A DNA stretch of 64,000 bases from NCBI RefSeq assembly GCF_006874585.1, contig NZ_CP029761.1, positions 1,375,001 to 1,439,000 of the forward strand, read 5' to 3'. The position numbers and the translations under genes are program-made. This document shows, one piece after another, positions 26,633-34,756 of this stretch; position 1 is the stretch's first letter, and each line of letters begins with the position of its first letter. The notes under the pieces are model-generated. The model did not search any database, was not told the origin of the DNA, and saw only the letters and a program-made list of their open reading frames with translations. This stretch comes from Sphingomonas sp. IC081 (GTDB lineage Bacteria; Pseudomonadota; Alphaproteobacteria; Sphingomonadales; Sphingomonadaceae).

Positions 26633-27828
26633 AATTCGGTATCGATCGCCTGCTGGCGGACCCTGAACTGCGCAAGCCCCTCGAAGGGCGCCGCGTCGCG
26701 CTTGTCGCCCATCCCGCTTCGGTGACGGAGGACCTCGTCCATTCGCTTGACGCGCTGATCGCGGCGGGGGTGAACGTGACAAGCGCCTTCGGCCCCCAGC
26801 ACGGCCTCAAGGGCGACAAGCAGGACAACATGGTCGAGACGGCGGACGAGCTGGACCCGACCTATGGCATCCCCGTCTACAGCCTCTATGGCGAAGTGCG
26901 CCGCCCCAGCGCGGCGATGATGGCCAGTGCCGACGTGTTCCTGTTCGACCTCCAGGACCTGGGCTGCCGCATCTACACGTTTGTCACCACGCTGCTCTAT
27001 CTGCTGGAAGCGGCGCAGGAACAGGGCAAGAGCGTCTGGGTGCTGGACCGTCCCAATCCCGCCGGTCGTCCGGTAGAAGGGCTGACGCTGCTGCCGGGGC
27101 AGGAGAGCTTTGTCGGTGCCGGACCGATGCCGATGCGCCACGGCCTGACGCTGGGCGAGATGGGCCACTGGTTCATCCGTCACTTCAAGCTCAACGTCGA
27201 TTACCGGGTGATCGCGATGGACGGCTGGGAGCCGGAAGGCCCCGGATTCGGCTGGCCGCTCGACCGGGTGTGGATCAATCCCAGCCCCAATGCCGCCAAT
27301 CTCAACATGGCGCGGGCCTATGCCGGGACGGTGATGATCGAGGGGGCGACGGTTTCGGAAGGACGCGGCACCACGCGCCCGCTCGAAGTGCTGTTCGGCG
27401 CGCCCGACCTCGACGCCAAGGCGGTTCTGGCCGAGATGCAGCGCTTTGCGCCCGAGTGGCTGGAAGGCTGCGCCTTGCGCGAGTGCTGGTTCGAACCGAC
27501 GTTCCACAAGCATGCGAAGAGCCTGTGCAGCGGCCTGATGATCCATGCCGAGGGCCCGTTCTACGATCACCACGCCTTCCGGCCCTGGCGGCTTCAGGCA
27601 CTGGCGTTCAAGGCGATCCGGCGCCTCTATCCCGACTATCCGATCTGGCGGGATTTCCCGTATGAGTACGAGTTCACGCGGCTTGCGATCGACGTCATCA
27701 ACGGCGGTCCGGGGCTGCGGGAGTGGGTCGACAATCCCGATGCGCTACCAGGCGATCTGGAGGCGGCGGCCGGAGCGGACGAAGCCGCGTGGAAGGCCGA
27801 AGTCGCCGATCTGCTGCTCTATCGCTGA
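26629..27828 (+). CDS. DUF1343/NamZ-type exo-beta-N-acetylmuramidase-like protein
   Basis: A 399-residue DUF1343 (glycoside hydrolase 171, NamZ) family protein. Conserved segments are GRRVALVAHPASVT, SAFGPQHGLKGDKQDNM, PVYSLYGEVRRPSAAMM, LFDLQDLGCRIYTFVTTL, VLDRPNPAGR, GPMPMRHGLTLGEM and NPSPNAANLNMARAYAGTVMIEGATVSEGRGTTRPLEVLFGAP. NamZ releases N-acetylmuramic acid from the non-reducing end of glycan fragments. Secreted homologues have signal peptides; none is visible here (MKFGIDRLLADPEL), so it probably acts on recycled wall fragments in the cytoplasm, or is exported another way. Translationally coupled to the DOMON-like gene. Confidence 0.88.
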   Translation: MKFGIDRLLADPELRKPLEGRRVALVAHPASVTEDLVHSLDALIAAGVNVTSAFGPQHGLKGDKQDNMVETADELDPTYGIPVYSLYGEVRRPSAAMMASADVFLFDLQDLGCRIYTFVTTLLYLLEAAQEQGKSVWVLDRPNPAGRPVEGLTLLPGQESFVGAGPMPMRHGLTLGEMGHWFIRHFKLNVDYRVIAMDGWEPEGPGFGWPLDRVWINPSPNAANLNMARAYAGTVMIEGATVSEGRGTTRPLEVLFGAPDLDAKAVLAEMQRFAPEWLEGCALRECWFEPTFHKHAKSLCSGLMIHAEGPFYDHHAFRPWRLQALAFKAIRRLYPDYPIWRDFPYEYEFTRLAIDVINGGPGLREWVDNPDALPGDLEAAAGADEAAWKAEVADLLLYR

Positions 27829-27836
27829 ACAGGATG

Positions 27837-27871
27837 CCTCAGGGCTTCGCCGTTTCGGCGAAGCCCTGAGG
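27837..27871. terminator. 15-bp hairpin between convergent genes
   Basis: CCTCAGGGCTTCGCC-GTTTC-GGCGAAGCCCTGAGG is a perfect stem lying between the NamZ-like gene (plus) and the outer-membrane protein gene (minus). No T-run, but its position suits a shared transcription end. Confidence 0.65.
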
Positions 27872-27884
27872 ATGCCGCCGCTGC

Positions 27885-28445
27885 TTAGAAGCGGATGCCG
27901 CCGGTGAGCACGGCATGGCGGCGCTGGAAGTTGATGCCTTCAAAGCTGCCGAGATCGGCGTAGTTGATCTCCACGCCGACATAGGCCTTGCTCGACAGAT
28001 TGTAGTCGAGACCGATGCCGCCCATGACGCCGTCGAGCGTTTCGGTGCCGGATTCGCCTGCGTAGGTCGCCTTGAGCTTCATGCTGTCGTAGCCGAGCTT
28101 GCCGTAAAGCTGGAGGGCGGAGCCGAGGTTGAGGCCGATGCGGCCGCCTGCGGCCAGGTTGCCGTCCGAACCCAGGCAGTAGCCGCTCGCGCAGTCCTTC
28201 GAGCGGGCATAGTCGTAGTTCACGAAGGGACCGACGGTGACTTTCGTGCTGACCGGAATGTCATAACCGATCTCGCCGCCAATCGAGACCGACTGCCCCA
28301 GCTTGTAGACGTCGTCGTCGCTGACGGTCGGGGTTTCCAGACCGACGCGGGCTTCGACGCGCAGCCCGGAAAGCCTGGCTTCGTCGGCGAGCGCCGGCTG
28401 GGCCAGAAGGGCTGCGGAGATGAGGCCGTACTTGATGAAACGCAT
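27885..28445 (-). CDS. Outer-membrane beta-barrel protein (Opa/OmpA-like 8-strand type)
   Basis: A 186-residue exported protein: signal peptide (cleavage after ALA, residue 20), then alternating amphipathic strands and a C-terminal GGIRF with the terminal phenylalanine typical of outer-membrane barrels. The size and periodicity fit an 8-stranded porin-family barrel (OMP_b-brl, COG3637-like). A Cys pair in KDCASGYCLG may form an extracellular-loop disulfide. Function unknown; members are often abundant surface proteins. The upstream region has a good GGGGGAA ribosome site and an AT-rich leader including ACTGTATCGGTTGA, a weak version of the element at 9939 and 24628. Confidence 0.82.
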   Translation of the reverse strand: MRFIKYGLISAALLAQPALADEARLSGLRVEARVGLETPTVSDDDVYKLGQSVSIGGEIGYDIPVSTKVTVGPFVNYDYARSKDCASGYCLGSDGNLAAGGRIGLNLGSALQLYGKLGYDSMKLKATYAGESGTETLDGVMGGIGLDYNLSSKAYVGVEINYADLGSFEGINFQRRHAVLTGGIRF

Positions 28446-28642
28446 AAATTCCCCCTATTGGAGAAAGCGCACCCGCTTCTCCATTCAACCGATACAGTGT
28501 TGTTATGATTTGGTTCTGCGCACCCGAATGGGGCGCCCTTAACGAAGGGGGTGGACGTTCTCAATCGGCAATGGCGGTTACTTTTTTGAAATCCGCCGAT
28601 AGCGTCACCGCATTGTTTAGCGTCGACGCGAAAGGCTGAGCG

Positions 28643-29824
28643 TCACGCCTTCTTGCGCGACAGCTCCCGCATCGCCGCGTCGAGCCCGTCGAGCGTGAGC
28701 GGGAACATCGCCCCGCCCATCAGTTCGCGGATCATGCGGGTGGAGCCGGAATAGCCCCACTGGTTCTCCGGCGTGGGATTGAGCCACACGGTGGCCGGAT
28801 ACGTCTGCGTCACGCGCTGCAGCCAGACGGCGCCGGCCTCCTCGTTCATATGCTCGACCGAGCCGCCCGGATGGCTGACTTCGTAAGGGCTCATCGCCGC
28901 GTCGCCCACGAAGATCACCTTGTAGTCATGGCCGAACTTGTGGAGCAGGTCCCAGGTCGGGGTGCGCTGCGACCAGCGGCGGCGGTTGTCCTTCCAGACG
29001 CCTTCGTAAAGGCAGTTGTGGAAGTAGAAGAACTCCATGTTCTTGAACTCGGCGCTGGCGGCGCTGAACAGGTCTTCCATCATCGCGATGTACGGATCCA
29101 TCGAGCCGCCGACATCGAGGAACAGCAGCACTTTTACGGCATTGTGGCGTTCGGGACGCATGACCACGTCGAGCCAGCCCTGCTTGGCGGTGCCCCGGAT
29201 CGTCTCGTCGAGGTCGAGCTCCTCGGCCGCGCCTTCGCGGGCAAACCGGCGCAGGCGCCGCAGCGCCACCTTGATATTGCGGGTGCCGAGTTCGCGGGTG
29301 TTGTCGAGATTGGCGAATTCGCGCTTTTCCCAGACCTTGATCGCGCGGCCGTGTTTGCCTTCACCGCCGATGCGGATGCCCTCGGGATTGTAGCCCGAAT
29401 GGCCGAAGGGCGAGGTGCCGTTGGTGCCGATCCACTTGTTGCCGCCGGAATGGCGCTTTTCCTGCTCCTCCAGACGCTTCTTCAGCGTCTCCATGATCTC
29501 GCCCCAGGAACCCAGCGACCGAACCTGCTCCATTTCCTCCTGCGAGAAGTAGCGCTCCGCCACCTTGCGCAGCCAGTCCTCGGGAATGTCCACCGGCTGC
29601 TGGCCATAGTCGGTCAGCACGCCCTTGAAGACCTTCTGGAACACCTGGTCGAAGCGGTCGAGCAGGCCTTCGTCCTTCACGAATGTCGCCCGGCTGAGGT
29701 AGTAGAACGCCTCGGGCGTGCGCTCGATCACCTCGCGGTCGAGCGCTTCGAGCAGCACCAGATGCTCCTTGAGCGAGGCGCCGATGCCCGCGGCGCGCAG
29801 TTCCTCGACGAAGTTCAGCAGCAT
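28643..29824 (-). CDS. CoxE-like von Willebrand factor A domain protein
   Basis: A 393-residue cytoplasmic VWA protein of the CoxE/YehP-type (COG3825). The N-terminal 200 residues are helical and charged (LLNFVEELRAAGIGASLKEHL; SQEEMEQVRSLGSWGEIMETL). A Gly-rich stretch, GGNKWIGTNGTSPFGHSGYNPEGIRIGG, follows. The VWA domain opens VKVLLFLDVGGSMDPYI; its metal site is D-x-G-G-S rather than DxSxS, as often in this group. These proteins work with MoxR AAA+ ATPases, as metal-cofactor insertases or chaperones. The partner MoxR gene lies 1.8 kb away on the same strand (31641-32489), with two unrelated-looking genes between. The ATG at 29824 matches the family start. Confidence 0.9.
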   Translation of the reverse strand: MLLNFVEELRAAGIGASLKEHLVLLEALDREVIERTPEAFYYLSRATFVKDEGLLDRFDQVFQKVFKGVLTDYGQQPVDIPEDWLRKVAERYFSQEEMEQVRSLGSWGEIMETLKKRLEEQEKRHSGGNKWIGTNGTSPFGHSGYNPEGIRIGGEGKHGRAIKVWEKREFANLDNTRELGTRNIKVALRRLRRFAREGAAEELDLDETIRGTAKQGWLDVVMRPERHNAVKVLLFLDVGGSMDPYIAMMEDLFSAASAEFKNMEFFYFHNCLYEGVWKDNRRRWSQRTPTWDLLHKFGHDYKVIFVGDAAMSPYEVSHPGGSVEHMNEEAGAVWLQRVTQTYPATVWLNPTPENQWGYSGSTRMIRELMGGAMFPLTLDGLDAAMRELSRKKA

Positions 29825-29991
29825 GGCCGCTCTCGCCGGTCAGCCGAACGGCACAGGGAAGCAACGAGGCGGGCAGGGGCCGGGCAAGCGTTCATGCCCA
29901 TCGCATAGCCTATCGCGCGGCGGGTGGGAAACGCCTGCCCGATGACCGGCGGACGATTGAGAGGGCGCCGCGAAGCTTTATAGATCGCACC

Positions 29992-31140
29992 GTGCAACTT
30001 ACCCCGAATCAGATCGCCCGCCTTCGTGAAGATGCCGTCCGCGCGCTGCAGCGCCGGGACGGCCCGGCAGCGCTTGCGGCGCTGGAGCCGCTGATGCAGC
30101 TTCCCGATCCGCCGCTGCTGTCGGCGGCGCAGGCCTATCTCTTCGCGGGAGACCCGCGCCAGGCGGATGCGGTGCTCGACAGGGTGCTGGCAGCCGACCC
30201 GCGCCATATCGGCGCCCTCCTGCTCAAGGGGGAGGCGCATGGCCAGATCGGCGACAGCCGGGCCGCCACGGCATTCTATCAGGCAGCGCTCGACACCGCC
30301 GCCCGGACGCCGAACGTGCCGCAGGGCCTGCAAGGTGCGCTCCAGCGTGCCAGGGAGGCTATTTCCGGCTTCGCTTCGCGTTACGAGGAAGAACTGCGCG
30401 GCCGGCTGGAGCAGGAAGGCATTCGCGGCGCGGCGATGAGCCCGAGGATCGCCGAGGCGCTCGACATCCTGACCGGGCGCAAGCAGGTCTTTGTCCAGCA
30501 GCCGCAGAGCTTCTATTTCCCCGGCCTGCCGCAGAACCAGTTCTACGAGCGCGAGGCTTTCGACTGGGTTCCCGCGCTGGAGGCGCAAAGCGAGGTCATT
30601 CGCGCGGAACTGGAGGGCGTGCTGGCCGAGGAGGATGGTTTCCGGCCTTATGTCGAATCCGAGCCGGGGCGGCCTCCCAAGGCCAATGCCATGCTGGGCG
30701 ATCCGCGCTGGGGCGCCCTCTATCTCTGGCGCGGCGGCGAGCCGGTGGCGCGCCAGGCCGAGCGCTGCCCGCGCACGATGGCGGCCCTGGAAGCTGCGCC
30801 GATCCCGCGCATCGCCGGTCGTTCGCCGATGGCACTGTTTTCGCGGCTCAAGCCCGGCATGCATATCCCCGCGCACACCGGGTTCCTCAATACCCGCCTG
30901 ATCTGCCATTTGCCCTTGGTGGTGCCGCCGGGGTGCAGCCTGCGCGTGGGCAACGAGGTGCGTTCGTGGGAGCCGGGCAAGTTGCTGATCTTCGACGACA
31001 GCATCGAGCATGAGGCATGGAACCGCGGCGAGGACGACCGCGTCGTTCTGCTTTTCGAGATCTGGCGTCCGGAGATCAGCGAGCAGGATCGCGCCGCCCT
31101 GACCGTGATGTTCGAGTATATCTCGGCCTACGACGCCTGA
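29992..31140 (+). CDS. Aspartyl/asparaginyl beta-hydroxylase-like dioxygenase with TPR-like N-terminus
   Basis: A 382-residue protein. Residues about 1-130 are helical repeats of TPR character (ARLREDAVRALQRRDGPAALAALEPL, LFAGDPRQADAVLDRVLAADPRHIGALLLKGEAHGQIGDSRAATAFYQAAL). The C-terminal half is an AspH-type cupin: GRSPMALFSRLKPGMHIPAHTGFLN (H295), LPLVVPPGCSLRVGNEVRSWEPGKLLIFDDSIEHEAWN (H340), then an Arg about ten residues on that would bind 2-oxoglutarate. AspH-type enzymes hydroxylate Asp/Asn in proteins using Fe(II); only two His ligands are needed. It starts with GTG. The gene sits divergently between the VWA and the GFA/MoxR genes. Confidence 0.88.
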   Translation: MQLTPNQIARLREDAVRALQRRDGPAALAALEPLMQLPDPPLLSAAQAYLFAGDPRQADAVLDRVLAADPRHIGALLLKGEAHGQIGDSRAATAFYQAALDTAARTPNVPQGLQGALQRAREAISGFASRYEEELRGRLEQEGIRGAAMSPRIAEALDILTGRKQVFVQQPQSFYFPGLPQNQFYEREAFDWVPALEAQSEVIRAELEGVLAEEDGFRPYVESEPGRPPKANAMLGDPRWGALYLWRGGEPVARQAERCPRTMAALEAAPIPRIAGRSPMALFSRLKPGMHIPAHTGFLNTRLICHLPLVVPPGCSLRVGNEVRSWEPGKLLIFDDSIEHEAWNRGEDDRVVLLFEIWRPEISEQDRAALTVMFEYISAYDA

Positions 31141-31201
31141 CCTGAAAGGGTGTGGGGCACCCGTCCGGCGCTCGGCGACGCTGGTCTTGCTGGGGCCAAC
31201 C

Positions 31202-31636
31202 CTACCGGGGATCGACACCGGGCGGCGGCGGGGGCTGGCGCGGCCACTGCTCCAGCGCGGGGTCGATCATTGCCCATTGCGGTGCGTCCTCGGTCCAGAT
31301 CACGGCGTCGGGCTTGAGGCCGTGTCCGGCATCGAGCGCGCCGAGGCGCATGGTCTTGAGGTGCGGGCGGGCCGAACTCTGCGCAAAGATCTGGGTGCCG
31401 CATCGGGGGCAGAAGTGGAAGGTCAGCCTGTTGCCGCTGGCGGCCTGCCATGCCGAGGCGGCAAGATCGCCGTCGATGGCGACGTCCTCGGCCTTGAAGA
31501 TCGCGTTGTTGGTGGGGCCGCCGGCGGCAAGCTGCTGGCACTGGCGGCACCAGCACTGGCGCGTGGCGACCGGTTCGCCCGCGATCGCGAGCGTGACGGC
31601 GCCGCAGACGCAGCCCCCGGTGTAAGGTGCGGTCAT
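31202..31636 (-). CDS. GFA family zinc-binding protein (glutathione-dependent formaldehyde-activating enzyme/Gfa-like)
   Basis: A 144-residue Gfa/CENP-V domain protein with the full zinc-binding cysteine set: GGCVCGAV (first pair), CWCRQCQ (structural site) and FCPRCGT (third pair). The family was named for S-hydroxymethylglutathione synthase, but most members have no assigned activity. A Pro-rich tail ends the protein. The start ATG at 31636 is 4 bases past the MoxR stop, so it is co-transcribed with moxR. A longer frame running back into moxR was rejected. Confidence 0.88.
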   Translation of the reverse strand: MTAPYTGGCVCGAVTLAIAGEPVATRQCWCRQCQQLAAGGPTNNAIFKAEDVAIDGDLAASAWQAASGNRLTFHFCPRCGTQIFAQSSARPHLKTMRLGALDAGHGLKPDAVIWTEDAPQWAMIDPALEQWPRQPPPPPGVDPR

Positions 31637-31640
31637 CGTG

Positions 31641-32489
31641 TCAGTTCCCCCGGCGCGCCATGAAGGCGAGCCTTTCGAACAGCATGACGTCCTGTTCGTT
31701 CTTGAGCAAGGCTCCGTGGAGCGGCGGGATCGCCTTGGCGGCATCCTGGTTCTGCAACACGTCGAGCGGCATGTCCTCGGCCAGCAGCAGCTTCAGCCAG
31801 TCGAGCAATTCGCTGGTGGAGGGCTTTTTCTTGAGCCCGGGCACTTCGCGCAGTTCGTAGAAGATCTCCATCGCGCGGGTGACCAGCGTCTTCTGGATGC
31901 CCGGGAAATGCACGTCGACGATGGCCTGCATCGTCTCGCGGTCGGGGAACTTGATGTAGTGGAAGAAGCACCGGCGCAGGAAGGCGTCGGGCAGGTCCTT
32001 CTCGTTGTTCGAGGTGATGACGACGATCGGGCGTTCGGCGGCGGCGACGTGCTCGCCCGTCTCGTAGACGTCGAAGGCCATGCGATCGAGTTCGGCAAGG
32101 AGGTCGTTGGGGAACTCGATGTCGGCCTTGTCGATCTCGTCGATCAGCAGCACCGGAAGGCGCGGGGAGGTGAAGGCTTCCCACAGCTTGCCGCGGCGGA
32201 TGTAGTTGTTGATGTCATGGACCCGGGCATCGCCGAGCTGGCCGTCGCGCAGGCGGCCGACCGCGTCGTACTCGTAAAGGCCCTGATGCGCCTTGGTGGT
32301 GGACTTGACGTTCCAGGTGATCAGCGGGGCGCCGAGCGAGGCGGCGATCTGTTCGGCCAGCACGGTCTTGCCGGTGCCCGGCTCGCCTTTCACCAGCAGC
32401 GGACGGCGCAGCAGCACGGCCGCATTGACCGCGACCTTGAGGTCGTCCGTGGCGACGTAACTGCCGGTGCCTTCGAAACGCTGCATCAT
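31641..32489 (-). CDS. MoxR family AAA+ ATPase
   Basis: A 282-residue MoxR-type AAA+ ATPase. Walker A is GEPGTGKT (about residues 35-42), Walker B is PVLLIDEIDKAD, and the sensor and arginine-finger regions are VVITSNNEKDLPDAFLRRCFFHYIKFPD. The C-terminal lid ends LKLLLAEDMPLDVLQ. MoxR ATPases pair with VWA proteins to mature metalloenzymes or assemble complexes. The VWA protein at 28643-29824 is the likely partner although the genes are not adjacent. Followed at 4 bases by the GFA gene. AAGG precedes the ATGATG start; either ATG may be used. Confidence 0.93.
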   Translation of the reverse strand: MMQRFEGTGSYVATDDLKVAVNAAVLLRRPLLVKGEPGTGKTVLAEQIAASLGAPLITWNVKSTTKAHQGLYEYDAVGRLRDGQLGDARVHDINNYIRRGKLWEAFTSPRLPVLLIDEIDKADIEFPNDLLAELDRMAFDVYETGEHVAAAERPIVVITSNNEKDLPDAFLRRCFFHYIKFPDRETMQAIVDVHFPGIQKTLVTRAMEIFYELREVPGLKKKPSTSELLDWLKLLLAEDMPLDVLQNQDAAKAIPPLHGALLKNEQDVMLFERLAFMARRGN

Positions 32490-32568
32490 CCATCCTTAGT
32501 TGATCGCTTGATGGGTAGGTTTTGCCTCGCCGCATGGCAAGCGATCTGGCGCGGCTCTTATCGAAGGC

Positions 32569-33843
32569 ATGGACTTCGCCGCCGGGGCGTTGCAAGCAGT
32601 CGCAAAATTGGGGCTGCTTATCTTGCGTGAAATGAACTGGCTGGGCGCGGGCCGGGTGCGGGGCTACCTGCGCCTGCTCGCCCTGCTCAATGCGGCGATG
32701 GTGATCTGGTTGCTGGCGACCTCGCACGGCGGGGTGGACGCCAATGGGTTCCTGCTGGGCAGCGACTTCATCAGTTTCTGGACCACGGGGCGGATGCTGA
32801 TCTCCGGCGCCGACCCGTATGACGCGGCGGCGCATATTGCGGCGCAGCGCACCTTTTTTGCCTCGGCGAGCGGTTACACCGCGTTTTTCTATCCGCCCTC
32901 GTTCCTGGCGCTGTGCTGGCCGCTCGGCTGGCTGGGCTATTTCCCGGCACTGGCGGCATGGCTGCTGGCGACAGGCGCGCTCTATGTGGCGGCGGTGCGG
33001 GTCTGGTGGCGTGAACTGCCGGTACTGGCGCGCCTCGGCATGCCGCTGTGGCTGCCGCTTCTGGCCTATCCGGCGATGGTGATCGTGGTGACCCATGGGC
33101 AGACCTCGTGGCTGCTCGCTGCCTTGCTGGGAACGGGGCTGCTTCTGGTTCGCCGCCAGCCCGTGCTGGCAGGCCTGTGCCTCGGCCTCGCGACGGTCAA
33201 GCCGCAGTTCGGCGTGCTGGTGCCGCTGGCGCTCATCGCCTCGCGCGAATGGAAGGTGGTGCTGGTGGCCGCGACCACCGCGCTGCTGCTGGCGGGACTG
33301 TCGGCCTGGGCGTTCGGCCCGCAGCTCTGGGTAGAGTGGTTGGACGCGAGCGCGCGTGCACAGATCGCGATGGCTGATGGCGCCGTGGGTTTTGGCAAGA
33401 TGACAAGCGTATTTGCGGCGCTGCGCCTGCTGGGGACGGCGAGCGTGGCTGCCTATGCGGTGCAGGCGCTGGTGGCGGCAATGGTCGCGGCGCTGGTCGT
33501 GACCCATGGCTGGCGCAAAGGGTGGCGGCCGGGGCTGGCGGCGCTGGTTCTGGCGGGAGCGCCGCTCGCAACGCCGTTCGTGCTCGACTACGACATGGTG
33601 CTGCTGGCCTTCCCGATGCTATGGCTCACGGGAGAGGGGCTGCGGGGCGGGTTCCTGCCTTACGAAAAGCTGGTGGTGCTGCTCGCCTTCGTGGCCACGG
33701 CCTTTGCCAGGCCCCTGGCATTGAACCTGTCTGTTCCGATCATGCCGCTGGTGTTGCTGGCCTTTTTCGCCATAGTCTGGCGCCGGGCAACCTTGCGCCC
33801 TGCCGCCCATTGCGAGGATCAGCCCCAACCGGAAGGAGCCTGA
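32569..33843 (+). CDS. Polytopic membrane protein, GT87/DUF2029-like glycosyltransferase
   Basis: A 424-residue protein with about 10-11 hydrophobic helices. After the first helix comes GSDFISFWTTGRMLISGADPYD, which carries the Asp expected in the first extracytoplasmic loop of GT-C type mannosyl/arabinosyl transferases. FFYPPSFLALCWPLGWL and GQTSWLLAALLGTGLLLVRRQPVLAGLCLGLATVKPQFG are typical of the DUF2029/GT87 family, which transfers sugars from polyprenyl phosphates in the periplasm. The acceptor is unknown; no glycan cluster is nearby. Start uncertain: ATG 32569 has GAAGG too close, and an ATG at 32632 (MNWLGAG) is the alternative. The next gene starts 1 base after its stop. Confidence 0.82.
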   Translation: MDFAAGALQAVAKLGLLILREMNWLGAGRVRGYLRLLALLNAAMVIWLLATSHGGVDANGFLLGSDFISFWTTGRMLISGADPYDAAAHIAAQRTFFASASGYTAFFYPPSFLALCWPLGWLGYFPALAAWLLATGALYVAAVRVWWRELPVLARLGMPLWLPLLAYPAMVIVVTHGQTSWLLAALLGTGLLLVRRQPVLAGLCLGLATVKPQFGVLVPLALIASREWKVVLVAATTALLLAGLSAWAFGPQLWVEWLDASARAQIAMADGAVGFGKMTSVFAALRLLGTASVAAYAVQALVAAMVAALVVTHGWRKGWRPGLAALVLAGAPLATPFVLDYDMVLLAFPMLWLTGEGLRGGFLPYEKLVVLLAFVATAFARPLALNLSVPIMPLVLLAFFAIVWRRATLRPAAHCEDQPQPEGA

Positions 33844-33844
33844 A

Positions 33845-34564
33845 GTGCCCGCAGCCAAGCCGCGCGCCGCGCGCAATATCGCGCTGTTGATCGATGCCGA
33901 CAATGCCTCGCCCGCCAATCTGGAGGCGGCGCTGACCATTCTGGGCGACCTGGGTTCGGTCAATGTCCGGCGGGTATACGGCAACTGGAGCAAGGTCTCG
34001 CTGAAAGGCTGGTCGAAGCTGGTGCTGCGCCATGCGCTGGAGCCGCAGCAGCAGTTTGACGTGACCAAGGGCAAGAACGCCACCGACATGAAGATGACCA
34101 TCGATGCGATGGACCTGCTTTACGGCGGCCATATCGACGGTTTTGGCCTGATGACCAGCGACAGCGATTTCATGCCGCTCGCCATCCGGATCCGCCAGAA
34201 CGGCACGCCGGTCTACGGTTTCGGCACAAGCCGCACGCCGGAGGCGTTCCGCGAGGCCTGTACCCGTTTCATCGACCTCGATACGCTGCCCGACGCCGAT
34301 GCCGACGACAACGCGGCGCCGTCGTCGGCCCCGCCGCCCCTCGATGCCGACCTCGTGAAACTGATCGGCGAGGCGTGGAAGGCCAGCAAGCGTGACGAGG
34401 GCGGGTTCGCCAGCCTGTCCGAAGTCGGCCAGCGGGTGGCCAACCGATCGAGCTTCGATGCGCGCAGCTATGGGTTCTCGCGGTTGTCGGAACTGGTGCA
34501 GACCCTGCCCAACTTCGCCACCGAGAAGCGCGAGAGCGGGCTATTCCTCAAGCGGATGCGCTAG
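33845..34564 (+). CDS. NYN domain protein with C-terminal LOTUS/OST-HTH domain
   Basis: A 239-residue predicted ribonuclease. The NYN (PIN-like) domain occupies about residues 8-145. Acidic catalytic positions lie in LLIDADNAS (D17, D19), GKNATDMKMTIDAMDLL (D81, D87) and LMTSDSDFMPLA (D106, D108), followed by the GFGTSRTPEAFREACTRFI strand-helix. An acidic linker (DADADDNAAPSSAPPP) leads to a helical LOTUS-like domain (LIGEAWKASKRDEGGFASLSEVGQRVANRSSFDARSYGFSRLSELVQTL), which in other proteins binds RNA, notably G-rich structures. LabA/NYN-LOTUS proteins are widespread in bacteria, but their targets are mostly unknown. GTG start. Confidence 0.9.
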   Translation: MPAAKPRAARNIALLIDADNASPANLEAALTILGDLGSVNVRRVYGNWSKVSLKGWSKLVLRHALEPQQQFDVTKGKNATDMKMTIDAMDLLYGGHIDGFGLMTSDSDFMPLAIRIRQNGTPVYGFGTSRTPEAFREACTRFIDLDTLPDADADDNAAPSSAPPPLDADLVKLIGEAWKASKRDEGGFASLSEVGQRVANRSSFDARSYGFSRLSELVQTLPNFATEKRESGLFLKRMR

Positions 34565-34756
34565 GAACCGGCCAGCCTAGTCCAGAGGGCGGAAAAACCG
34601 CGCTCCTTGGGCAGTCTTCAGGCCGATTCCAAACCGGCGAGTAACCGTTGCTGTCATGGTTTTAACTTTTTCGAACAGCGTATTGGGTTTGACAGTGGTT
34701 GCCCGGAAATTCTAATCTCGCCCTTGAGGTATTCTTGCCTCACAGGGGGAATTAGC

